Shown here piece by piece: positions 56,652-63,999 of a DNA stretch of 64,000 bases; position 1 is the stretch's first letter, and each line of letters starts with the position of its first letter. A program made the translations under genes and the position numbers. The notes under the pieces are model-generated. The model was not told where the DNA came from. It searched no databases and saw nothing but the letters and a program-made list of their open reading frames with translations. Source of the stretch: Microbacterium sp. Leaf159 (lineage in GTDB: Bacteria > Actinomycetota > Actinomycetes > Actinomycetales > Microbacteriaceae); the NCBI RefSeq assembly GCF_001423615.1, contig NZ_LMOU01000001.1, positions 240,331-304,330 on the forward strand, given 5' to 3'.

Positions 56652-56678
56652 TGTCACATCCGGAGCGCGGCCGGTGTC
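56652..56678 (+). promoter_or_regulatory. ECF41-type promoter upstream of the AhpD-like gene
   Basis: TGTCACA (56652-56658) is followed after exactly 16 bases by TGTC (56675-56678). ECF41 sigma factors are known to use TGTCACA-N16-CGTC, so only one base differs. It precedes the AhpD-like gene by 42 bases and thus the co-transcribed sigma gene. Confidence 0.7.
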
Positions 56679-56720
56679 TTCATGTCGAAGGTCGGAAACG
56701 ACAGGACAGGAGCCACGATC

Positions 56721-57329
56721 ATGAGCAGCAGCAGCACGAGTCGCCTCCCGGCGGCGGAGGTCACGGGTGTGTACGGCGCGATCATCAAGGTGTTCGCGAA
56801 GAAGATGATGGGCCGAGTGCCGGAGTCGGTCGGCGTCCTCTGGAACAACCCGGCGGTCATGAAGGACGCCATGGGCATCGGGCGGAAGACCGAGGGCTGG
56901 AAAGAGCTCGACAGCGACTTCGCGTCGTACGCGGGGATGGCGGCCGCGGCGACCGTCGGCTGCAGTTTCTGCCTCGACTTCAACTACTTCATCGGTCACA
57001 ACAACGGTCTCGACGCGACGAAGATCCGGCAGGTGCCGCGCTGGCGCGAGGCGACGGTCTTCTCTCCTGTCGAACGTCGGGTGATGGAGTACGCGGAGGC
57101 CGCCAGCCAGACCCCGCCGGCGGTGACGGATGAGCTCTCCGACGCGCTGCTCGCAGATCTCGGGGCACCGGCGCTGGTGGAGCTCGCCGCGCGTGTGGCG
57201 TTCATGAACATGAGCGCGCGGATGAACGTGGCACTCGGCATCCGTTCCGAGGAGTTCGCCGACGCGTGCGGGCTTCCTCCGCTCGCCCAGCGGTCCGCGA
57301 CTCCTGACGCGGCGCAGTCCGCCGCGTAG
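56721..57329 (+). CDS. Carboxymuconolactone-decarboxylase/AhpD-like protein
   Basis: A 202-residue CMD-family protein. The redox motif is C81-x2-C84 in GCSFCLDFNYFIGH with H93, as in AhpD-type peroxidatic disulfide reductases. ATG at 56721 follows AGGAG by 9 bases; the open frame to 56535 would read through the promoter. It is 9 bases before the ECF41 sigma gene, a known partner pairing. Confidence 0.88.
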   Translation: MSSSSTSRLPAAEVTGVYGAIIKVFAKKMMGRVPESVGVLWNNPAVMKDAMGIGRKTEGWKELDSDFASYAGMAAAATVGCSFCLDFNYFIGHNNGLDATKIRQVPRWREATVFSPVERRVMEYAEAASQTPPAVTDELSDALLADLGAPALVELAARVAFMNMSARMNVALGIRSEEFADACGLPPLAQRSATPDAAQSAA

Positions 57330-57338
57330 GCTCGCGAC

Positions 57339-58232
57339 ATGGACCGCGTCACGCACGCCGACGACGATCCGTTCGTCGTGCACCGCAACCTCCTGTTCAC
57401 CGTCGCCTACGAGATGCTCGGGTCCGCGGCGGACGCCGAGGACGTGCTGCAGGAGTCGTGGCTCCGGTGGTCCGCTGTCGATCAGGCGGGAATCGGCGCA
57501 CCCAAGGCATACCTCGTGCGGATCGTGACACGGCAGGCGCTCAACCACATCCGCTCGTCCTCCCGGCGCCGCGAGGACTACGTCGGGGAGTGGCTCCCCG
57601 AGCCCCTGCTCACATCCCCTGATGTCGCGGATGACGTCGAGCTGGCAGAGAGTCTCTCGATGGCGATGCTCACCGTGCTCGAGACGCTCAGCCCGGCGGA
57701 GCGCGCCGTGTTCGTGCTGCGCGAGGTGTTCGACGTGCCCTACGACGAGATCGCCGATGCCGTCGCGAAGACACCGGCCGCGGTGCGGCAGATCGCGCAT
57801 CGTGCGAAGGACCACGTCGCGGCGCGGCGTCCGCGGATCCGCGTGATCCCCTCCGAGCACGAGCGGGCGGTCACCCGGCTGCTCGCCGCCCTGGAGACCG
57901 GAGACATCCAGGGGCTGATGGACGTGCTCGCCCCGGATGCGGTCTCGGTCGCAGACAGCGGCGGCAAGGTGCGAGGTGCGGCGCGAAGGCCGCTCGTCGG
58001 AGCGGACGCCATCGCGCGATACCTCATCGGCAGTCTTGCCAAGTTCAGCCGTGAATTCCGAACCGTGATCACGACGATCAACGCAGAACCCGCGATCCGC
58101 GTGGAGATCGACGGACAGCTCGCCGGGATCGTCACGATCGCCGTCGAGGACGGACGGATCACCCGGATCTACTCGATGGCGAACCCGGACAAGCTCGGAC
58201 GCGTCGACGAGGAGGTTCCGCTCGTGCGGTGA
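57339..58232 (+). CDS. ECF41-type RNA polymerase sigma factor
   Basis: A 297-residue sigma factor. Sigma-2 (residues 10-75) and sigma-4 (110-160, LSPAERAVFVLREVFDVPYD) are joined by a linker with WLPEP (85-89), and a SnoaL-like C-terminal domain carries DSGGK (206-210) and NPDKL (282-286). These are the ECF41 marks. The C-terminal domain replaces an anti-sigma factor. TAGGCT-N6-ATG suggests a second, leaderless start of transcription. Confidence 0.93.
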   Translation: MDRVTHADDDPFVVHRNLLFTVAYEMLGSAADAEDVLQESWLRWSAVDQAGIGAPKAYLVRIVTRQALNHIRSSSRRREDYVGEWLPEPLLTSPDVADDVELAESLSMAMLTVLETLSPAERAVFVLREVFDVPYDEIADAVAKTPAAVRQIAHRAKDHVAARRPRIRVIPSEHERAVTRLLAALETGDIQGLMDVLAPDAVSVADSGGKVRGAARRPLVGADAIARYLIGSLAKFSREFRTVITTINAEPAIRVEIDGQLAGIVTIAVEDGRITRIYSMANPDKLGRVDEEVPLVR

Positions 58233-58272
58233 CGAACGTGATCGCGTTCACTTGGCTAGAGTGGAACCACCA

Positions 58273-58348
58273 GGGCCTTTAGCTCAGCTGGTAGAGCGCC
58301 ACGTTTACACCGTGGATGTCGTCGGTTCGATCCCGGCAGGGCCCACCA
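58273..58348 (+). tRNA. tRNA-Val (anticodon TAC)
   Basis: Acceptor stem GGGCCTT pairs with AGGGCCC (one wobble), the anticodon arm is CCACG-TTTACAC-CGTGG with TAC at 58306-58308, the T arm contains GGTTCGATCCC, the discriminator is A and CCA is encoded at 58346-58348. Confidence 0.97.
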
Positions 58349-58421
58349 TCAGTGAATGTCAGACTCTCGGGCATGTCATGCCGCGGGGGACGAGGGCGGG
58401 CCGACGAAGGCGGGTATCCTC

Positions 58422-60065
58422 ATGCGCATGGCCACCGCAACGACGCAGACCCCGAAACGCGAGGCATTCGGCTCGCGCAACGTCTTCATCCTCTCGGCGA
58501 TCGGCTCTGCCGTCGGGTTGGGCAACATCTGGCGCTTCCCTTACGTGGCGTATGAGGGCGGAGGCGGTGCGTTCCTCATCCCGTACCTGTGCGCGCTGCT
58601 CACCGCAGGCATCCCGCTCCTCTTCTTCGACTACGCCATCGGCCACCGATTCCGAGGATCCGCTCCGCTGGCGTTCCGCCGGATGCACCGCAGGGCAGAG
58701 CCGCTCGGCTGGTGGCAGGTGCTGATCTGCGTGGTGATCGCGGTCTACTACGCGGTGATCATCGCGTGGGCGGCCATGTACACCTGGTTCTCCGCCCAGC
58801 TGACCTGGGGCCCCGGCAACGAGAACGACTTCTTCTTCATCGACTTCCTGCGCTCGGCGGACGTCGCCGAGACGGGCATCTCGACCGAGTTCGTGCCGCA
58901 GGTCGGCATCCCGCTCGTGGTGGTCTGGCTGATCGTCATCGTGATCATGGCGCTCGGAGTGAAGCGCGGCATCGGCCGGGCGAACATGATCCTGATGCCG
59001 CTGCTGACGGTGATGTTCGCGATCCTCGTCGTGCAATCGCTGTTCCTGCCTGGCGCGATGGACGGACTCAACGCCTTCTTCACGCCGAACTGGGAGGCGC
59101 TGGGAGACCCCGCCGTCTGGGCCTCGGCCTACGGCCACATCTTCTTCTCGCTGTCGGTCGCCTTCGGCATCATGGTGACCTATTCGTCGTACCTCAAGCG
59201 CAAGACCGACCTCACCGGGTCCGGTCTGGTCGTCGCGTTCGCGAACTCCGGGTTCGAGATCCTCGCCGGAATCGGCGTGTTCGCGGCCCTCGGCTTCATG
59301 GCGCAGGCGCAGGGCACAGAGGTGGCAGGGGTGGCGTCGTCCGGCATCGGCTTGGCCTTCATCGCCTTCCCGACGATCGTCTCGCAAGCAGCCGGCGGCT
59401 CGATCATCGGCGTCCTGTTCTTCGGGGCGCTGGTCTTCGCGGGTATCACGTCTCTCATCTCGATCCTCGAGGTGATCGTCGCCGCACTGCAGGACAAGCT
59501 CGGTTGGGCTCGCATCCGCACGACCCTGACGGTCTCGATCCCGCTCGCGATCGTCTCGATGGCGCTGTTCTCGACCACCACGGCTCTGTCGGTGCTCGAC
59601 ACGGCGGATGCGTTCGTGAACGCCTTCGGCATCATGGCGGTCGCGCTCGTCGCCGTGATCGTCGTCGCCTGGCTGCTTCACAAGCTGCCCGCCCTGGTCG
59701 AGCATCTCGATCGACGGTCGAGCTTCCGTGTCGGCCGGTTCTGGATGCTGCTCGTCGGCGCGCTCGCGCCGCTGGTGCTCGGCTATCTGCTCGTCACCGA
59801 GCTGATCTCGAAGATCTCCGAACCGTACGGCGGTTACCCCGGGTGGTTCCTCGCCGTCTTCGGATGGGGCATGGTCATCGCGCTCGTCGCGATCGCACTG
59901 CTGCTGTCGGCCCTGCCCTGGAGCGGCCGCTCGCACGCGAAGGATGACCCCGAGTACGACGAGTTCCTCACCGAGGAAGACTATGAACCGGATGCCGAGA
60001 CGTCGTCGATCCCGCTGATCGCGACTCCGGAACCGGGCGCGACGGAGAAGGGAGCGGGCGCATGA
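58422..60065 (+). CDS. metP: NSS-family transporter (MetP-like methionine/alanine importer)
   Basis: A 547-residue sodium symporter with about 12 helices. The first helix contains LSAIGSAVGLGNIWRFPYV, the classical NSS motif with the unwound GNIWRFPY site. Downstream lies the 44-residue MetS-type subunit gene with a 4-base overlap, as in Corynebacterium where MetPS imports methionine and alanine. ATG at 58422 is used; ATG at 58428 fits a leaderless TATCCT-N7-ATG. A polar tail ends the protein. Confidence 0.9.
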   Translation: MRMATATTQTPKREAFGSRNVFILSAIGSAVGLGNIWRFPYVAYEGGGGAFLIPYLCALLTAGIPLLFFDYAIGHRFRGSAPLAFRRMHRRAEPLGWWQVLICVVIAVYYAVIIAWAAMYTWFSAQLTWGPGNENDFFFIDFLRSADVAETGISTEFVPQVGIPLVVVWLIVIVIMALGVKRGIGRANMILMPLLTVMFAILVVQSLFLPGAMDGLNAFFTPNWEALGDPAVWASAYGHIFFSLSVAFGIMVTYSSYLKRKTDLTGSGLVVAFANSGFEILAGIGVFAALGFMAQAQGTEVAGVASSGIGLAFIAFPTIVSQAAGGSIIGVLFFGALVFAGITSLISILEVIVAALQDKLGWARIRTTLTVSIPLAIVSMALFSTTTALSVLDTADAFVNAFGIMAVALVAVIVVAWLLHKLPALVEHLDRRSSFRVGRFWMLLVGALAPLVLGYLLVTELISKISEPYGGYPGWFLAVFGWGMVIALVAIALLLSALPWSGRSHAKDDPEYDEFLTEEDYEPDAETSSIPLIATPEPGATEKGAGA

Positions 60066-60196
60066 CCACGACAGCGATCGTCATGATGATCATCGCGATG
60101 GTGACGATCTGGGGCGGCCTCATCGCCGCGATCGTGAACCTCGCGCGTCACCCGGAGGCTGCGGATTCCGAGCCCGCCCCGCCCGTGGAGCTCTGA
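60062..60196 (+). CDS. metS: MetS-like small subunit of the NSS importer
   Basis: A 44-residue protein, MTTTAIVMMIIAMVTIWGGL..., with one hydrophobic helix and a short acidic Pro-rich tail ending PPVEL. Its ATG overlaps the transporter stop (ATGA). It matches the methionine/alanine importer small-subunit family. The end overlaps the convergent DUF6510 gene by 49 bases. Confidence 0.88.
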   Translation: MTTTAIVMMIIAMVTIWGGLIAAIVNLARHPEAADSEPAPPVEL

Positions 60197-60480
60197 CCGT
60201 CGAGGGAAGGCCAGCGCAGCCGACTCAGAGTGCCGATCGCCAGGGTCTGCGCCCCGTCGAGGGTCAGACAGGTCAGGAGCGTGTGGTGGCATCCGCGGCA
60301 GAGGAGGATCCCCCCGGCGTCGTCGAGCTCGGCGACGGCATCGGCCAGCGCTGCCTCATGCGCGCAGTGGCGGCACGTCGCGCGTGCGGCCGTCATGTCT
60401 CTGCCGAAGATCTCGAGCAGAAGGCCTCCGGCGGCGTTGCCGTCGACCCTGTGGTGATGACCTGGGTGGGTGGCGTTCAT
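60148..60480 (-). CDS. DUF6510 Cys4 protein
   Basis: A 110-residue protein with CRHC (36-39) and CRGC (61-64), a Cys4 metal site, and a His-rich start (HPGHHH). The function is unknown. ATG at 60480 overlaps the reductase stop (TGATG). It is the third gene of the molybdoenzyme operon. The site could hold zinc as in zinc ribbons or iron as in rubredoxin; the sequence does not decide. Confidence 0.85.
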   Translation of the reverse strand: MNATHPGHHHRVDGNAAGGLLLEIFGRDMTAARATCRHCAHEAALADAVAELDDAGGILLCRGCHHTLLTCLTLDGAQTLAIGTLSRLRWPSLDGQSSTGGAGSESAASG

Positions 60481-61205
60481 CAGGCACCTCCGAAGCGTTC
60501 AGTGCGGATGCGGTCGGGGGAGTGCCCGGCAGCGACGAGCAGGTCGGCGACGGCCTCGACGAAGCCGGTCGGTCCGCACACGTACACCGACGGACGCTCG
60601 CTCGGTGGAATCGTGGCGGCGGCGATCGTCGCCGCATCGACCCGCCCGGCCGGTCTCGCGAAGCCCGGCGGTGCCGAACGGGTGTAGGCCCAGTCGACGG
60701 TGAAGGCGTCGCTTTCGAGGCCGGTCAGTTCATCGGCGTAGAACGCGTCATCCTGCGAGCGCACCGAATACAGCATCCGCATCGGTGCGCTGCTCGCTGC
60801 GAGGGCATGCACGCGCGCCATCGCGACGAGCGGGACGATGCCCGATCCGCCGGCGATGAGCTGCACGGGCTCGGAACGGTCGGGCGTCCACACGAAGTAG
60901 GCGCCGATGGGGCCGCGCACCTCCAGCTCGTCGCCGGGGAGAACGTCTTCGACGAGGTAGGGGGAGACCTCGCCGTCGGGAAGCTCGTCGACGGCGAGCT
61001 CGAGGATCTCGTCTGCTCCCGACGAGGCGAGGGAATACGAGCGCACGGCCTGGTAGCCGTCTTCGGCCGTGAGGCGCACGTCGACGTGCTGTCCGGCGAG
61101 GTTGCCCGGCCAGCCGGCGACTCGGACGTGAAGAACTCGACCGTGCGGCGTCGCCGGTCGGGTCGCGACGACTCGAGCGACCAGCCACGGTGATGAGGTC
61201 GTCAC
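60480..61205 (-). CDS. FAD/NAD(P)-binding ferredoxin-reductase-like protein
   Basis: A 241-residue FNR-fold reductase with the FAD site VRSYSLASS, the NAD(P) site IAGGSGIVPLVAM and VYVCGPTGFVEAV. It ends at RTERFGGA, where related dioxygenase reductases continue into a [2Fe-2S] domain; that domain is absent. The GTG overlaps the molybdoenzyme stop (GTGA), so it probably serves that enzyme. Confidence 0.9.
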   Translation of the reverse strand: MTTSSPWLVARVVATRPATPHGRVLHVRVAGWPGNLAGQHVDVRLTAEDGYQAVRSYSLASSGADEILELAVDELPDGEVSPYLVEDVLPGDELEVRGPIGAYFVWTPDRSEPVQLIAGGSGIVPLVAMARVHALAASSAPMRMLYSVRSQDDAFYADELTGLESDAFTVDWAYTRSAPPGFARPAGRVDAATIAAATIPPSERPSVYVCGPTGFVEAVADLLVAAGHSPDRIRTERFGGA

Positions 61206-61792
61206 CAGTACCGCTCTTCCTTCCAGGGATCGCCGTACATGTTGTAGCCGTTCTGCTCCCAGAACCCGGGTTCGTCGTGCTCCAGCATGTCCAGCCCGTG
61301 CACCCACTTCGCGGACTTCCAGAAGTAGAGGTGGGGCACCAGCAGGCGAGCGGGTCCGCCGTGTTCCGGTGCGAGCGGTTCGCCCTCGAACTCGACCGCG
61401 ATCCACGCCTTCCCGCCTGAGAGGTCTGCCCGCGGAACGTTGGTGGTGTAGCCGCCGTACGAGAAGACCCGGGTGAAGTCGCCGTCGCCAGCATCCTGCA
61501 GCAGATGGTCGAGTGAGACGCCGCGCCACCGTGTGCCGAGCTTCGACCAACGGGTCACGCAGTGGATGTCGGTGGTGATGTCATCGATCGGGAGTTCATG
61601 GAGCTGCTCCCAGGACCAGGTGAGGCGGATGCCGTCGAGCCCTACTATCGCGAACTCCCACGTGTCTGTCTGCACCCGCGGGGTGGGGCCGGCGGAGAGC
61701 ACCGGGAAGTCCGCGGTCAGATACTGACCGGGAGGCAGGCGGTCGTCGGACTCTCTGCGCCGTGCGCCGAATCCACGGGAGATCACAGCCAT
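61202..61792 (-). CDS. Sulfite-oxidase-like molybdopterin enzyme
   Basis: A 196-residue cytosolic molybdopterin protein of the sulfite oxidase fold. The Mo-ligand Cys is C78 in TTDIHCVTRWSKLGTRWRGV; further marks are FSYGGYTTNVP and HGGPARLLVPHLYFWKSAKW. No Tat signal or heme domain. ATG at 61792 (MAVISRGFGARRRES) is chosen. Two partner genes overlap downstream. The substrate is unknown. Confidence 0.92.
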   Translation of the reverse strand: MAVISRGFGARRRESDDRLPPGQYLTADFPVLSAGPTPRVQTDTWEFAIVGLDGIRLTWSWEQLHELPIDDITTDIHCVTRWSKLGTRWRGVSLDHLLQDAGDGDFTRVFSYGGYTTNVPRADLSGGKAWIAVEFEGEPLAPEHGGPARLLVPHLYFWKSAKWVHGLDMLEHDEPGFWEQNGYNMYGDPWKEERYW

Positions 61793-62143
61793 GTTCGTCT
61801 TCTTTCGTCGGTCCAGTGAGTCCAGCCCGTCGACGGGGAAGATCCGTCCTACAACTGTCGAAGGTCGGCCCGCGCAGTGACGCACCGATTCTAGTGACGC
61901 GCAGCCACGGCGCACGAGGGGTTCGTGCTCATCGGCGTCGGGTCACAGAGGCGGAAGTACGCCGATCCCGCGGGCGAAGGACCGCAGGCGGTCTGCCATG
62001 TCCTGTGGAACCTCGGCGATCGTGAAATGTCGGCCCGTGCGACTCGGGAAGGACATGAGATTCGATCCACCATTTTTTACTCATAAACGTGAACTTCGTG
62101 CTAGCTTCACTCGTAAAACAGTTGATCAAGACACGGAGTCACA
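61793..62143. other. Intergenic region between molybdoenzyme and sigma-factor genes
   Basis: These 351 bases hold the divergent promoters of the two genes. The right end (about 62071-62125) is unusually AT-rich, with TTTTTTAC and two direct repeats ACTCATAAAC (62079-62088) and ACTCGTAAAAC (62109-62119) 30 bp apart. A possible 37-codon gene lies at 61943-62056 on the minus strand. The rest shows nothing clear. Confidence 0.55.
61943..62056 (-). CDS. Possible 37-residue peptide gene
   Basis: An open frame from ATG at 62056 to TGA at 61943 gives a peptide beginning MSFPSRTGRHFTIAEVPQDM and ending GIGVLPPL. About three quarters of its codons end in G or C, and a GGTGGA lies about 9 bases before the ATG. 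It could be a small gene or the remains of one. No family is recognised. Confidence 0.3.
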   Translation of the reverse strand: MSFPSRTGRHFTIAEVPQDMADRLRSFARGIGVLPPL

Positions 62144-63001
62144 TTGCTGAGTAATTCTGCTCTTTCTGCTGATTCCGGCGCCGTCGCCGACGCACCCGCC
62201 ACACCCGAGCGGCTCGCGCGCGACAACATGCCGCTCGCGACCTTTCTCGCGGTCGAGAAGGCGCGGTCAGCGACTCATGTCGATCTCGATGACCTGCTCT
62301 CCGCCGCGCGACTGGGCCTCGCCCGCGCGGCGATGACGTACGACGCATCCCGCGGCATCCCGTTCGGAGCCTTCGCCAGCAGTCAGATCAACTGGGCGAT
62401 GCTCTCGGAGATGCGACGAGCAGACCCCGCCGGCGAACGCGGTCGCGACAAGATCGAACGAGTGCGCGTGGCCGCCGAGACCGTGCTGGCCCGCACCGGG
62501 CGCACGGCGACTCTGGCCGAGCTCGCGAAGGAGTCAGGACTCGAGGTCGACGTCGTCGCCGAGATGACGCAGCTCGACGAGATGGTGCGCACCGCCATCA
62601 GCTTCGACGAGCACTTCGATGTCGAGACCGGTCGTCAGGCAGTGGATCTCACCGACAGTGTGATCCTCCCCGAGCACGCGGTCGAGCAGTCCGAGACGCG
62701 CGCGATGGTGAATCGCGTGGTCGACGCGCTTCCTGCGGCGATGCAGCAGGTCGTGCGCGGCATCTACCTCGAGGACCGCATGGTCAAGGACATCGCCGAG
62801 GAGCTCGAGGTCAGCCACGCCTACGTGTCGAAGCTGCGCTCGCGAGGTCTCGCCCTCGTGCGCGAGGCGATGGAGGCCTGGGAGAACGGCACGACGGGCG
62901 ACCGCTCGACCAAGGCGAAGAACGAGTTCTTCGAGACGCTGTTCGGCCCCGCCCGCATCGACATGCGTGACCGATCGGGCGAACTCCTCGTCGCGAGCTG
63001 A
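62144..63001 (+). CDS. FliA-like flagellar sigma factor
   Basis: A 285-residue sigma-70 type factor with region 2 (DLDDLLSAARLGLARAAMTY), region 3 (RTGRTATLAELAKESGLEVD) and region 4 (DRMVKDIAEELEVSHAYVSK). It lies immediately before flagellin, so it is probably the flagellar sigma factor. TTG at 62144 is the start, with CGGAG 5 bases upstream. The C-terminal 40 residues are extra. Upstream direct repeats may bind a regulator. Confidence 0.85.
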   Translation: MLSNSALSADSGAVADAPATPERLARDNMPLATFLAVEKARSATHVDLDDLLSAARLGLARAAMTYDASRGIPFGAFASSQINWAMLSEMRRADPAGERGRDKIERVRVAAETVLARTGRTATLAELAKESGLEVDVVAEMTQLDEMVRTAISFDEHFDVETGRQAVDLTDSVILPEHAVEQSETRAMVNRVVDALPAAMQQVVRGIYLEDRMVKDIAEELEVSHAYVSKLRSRGLALVREAMEAWENGTTGDRSTKAKNEFFETLFGPARIDMRDRSGELLVAS

Positions 63002-63117
63002 GCCGACGTCAGAATCTTCGCGATCGGTGGTTACGCCGCCGTCGCATGTCGCGAATATCGGTTGTGCAGGTCCACGGATGGACCCGCATTCGGTCCCATA
63101 ACCACGGAGGAATTCTC

Positions 63118-63942
63118 ATGGGTCTTCAGATCGCAACCAACGTCGGTGCACTCAACGCGTACCGCAACCTGTCCGTCAACCAGAACGACGTCTCGAAGTC
63201 GCTCGAGAAGCTCTCGAGCGGTCTGCGCATCAACCGCGCAGCCGATGACGCCGCCGGCCTCGCCATCTCTGAGGGCCTGCGTTCGCAGGTCAACGGCCTG
63301 AACGTCGCAGCCCGCAACGCTCAGGACGGCATCTCGGTCATCCAGACCGCAGAAGGCGCCCTGACCGAGGTCCACTCGATCCTGCAGCGCGTCCGCGACC
63401 TCGCGGTCCAGGCGGGTTCCGACTCGAACAACGCCGAGTCGCGTGACGCCATCAAGACCGAGATCAACACGCTCGGCGAGGAGCTGACCCGCGTCGCGGC
63501 CAGCACGAACTTCAACGGCATCAAGCTGCTCGACAGCGCGAGCACGCTGACGTTCCAGGTCGGCGCCGGCTCGGAGGCCGCAGAGGACCAGATCGCGGTC
63601 ACCCTGACCGACTTCTCTGGCCTCGGCGCGACGATCAGCGGCCTGACCGTCGACTCCGCAGCCACCGCTCTCGCGGCGATCGCAACGGTCGACACGGAGA
63701 TCACGGGTGTCTCGACGGCTCGCGCCGGTCTCGGTGCGGTGCAGAACCGCTTCGAGTCGACGATCAACTCGCTGCAGGTCTCGGCCGAGAACCTCGCGGC
63801 AGCCAAGAGTCGCATCGCGGACACCGACATGGCCGCCGAGATGGTCAAGTACACCGCTTCGAACATCCTGCAGCAGGCCGGCACCGCCATGCTCGCGCAG
63901 GCGAACCAGTCGGGCCAGGGCGTCCTGCAGCTTCTCCGTTGA
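63118..63942 (+). CDS. Flagellin
   Basis: Filament protein, 274 residues. The N-terminal D0/D1 (MGLQIATNVGALNAYRNLSV, LSSGLRINRAADDAAGLAIS) and C-terminal D1/D0 (ENLAAAKSRIADTDMAAEMV to SGQGVLQLLR) are conserved, with a short variable middle. CGGAGGAATTCTC precedes the ATG. A small hairpin GGTCCA/TGGACC (63069-63084) lies in the leader. A terminator follows. Confidence 0.97.
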   Translation: MGLQIATNVGALNAYRNLSVNQNDVSKSLEKLSSGLRINRAADDAAGLAISEGLRSQVNGLNVAARNAQDGISVIQTAEGALTEVHSILQRVRDLAVQAGSDSNNAESRDAIKTEINTLGEELTRVAASTNFNGIKLLDSASTLTFQVGAGSEAAEDQIAVTLTDFSGLGATISGLTVDSAATALAAIATVDTEITGVSTARAGLGAVQNRFESTINSLQVSAENLAAAKSRIADTDMAAEMVKYTASNILQQAGTAMLAQANQSGQGVLQLLR

Positions 63943-63964
63943 GTCGCTGCGCCTGAGGCGCATC

Positions 63965-63999
63965 GGGCGCCCGGGCGGAGTCACCTCCGCTCGGGCGCC
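63965..63999 (+). terminator. Hairpin after flagellin
   Basis: GGGCGCCCGGGCGGAG and CTCCGCTCGGGCGCC pair around TCAC with one wobble. It lies about 23 bases after the stop at the window edge; a U tract would fall outside. Confidence 0.7.

Noticed and set aside
56535..56720. Longer start for the AhpD-like protein
   Set aside because: It would translate through the ECF41 promoter; AGGAG supports 56721.
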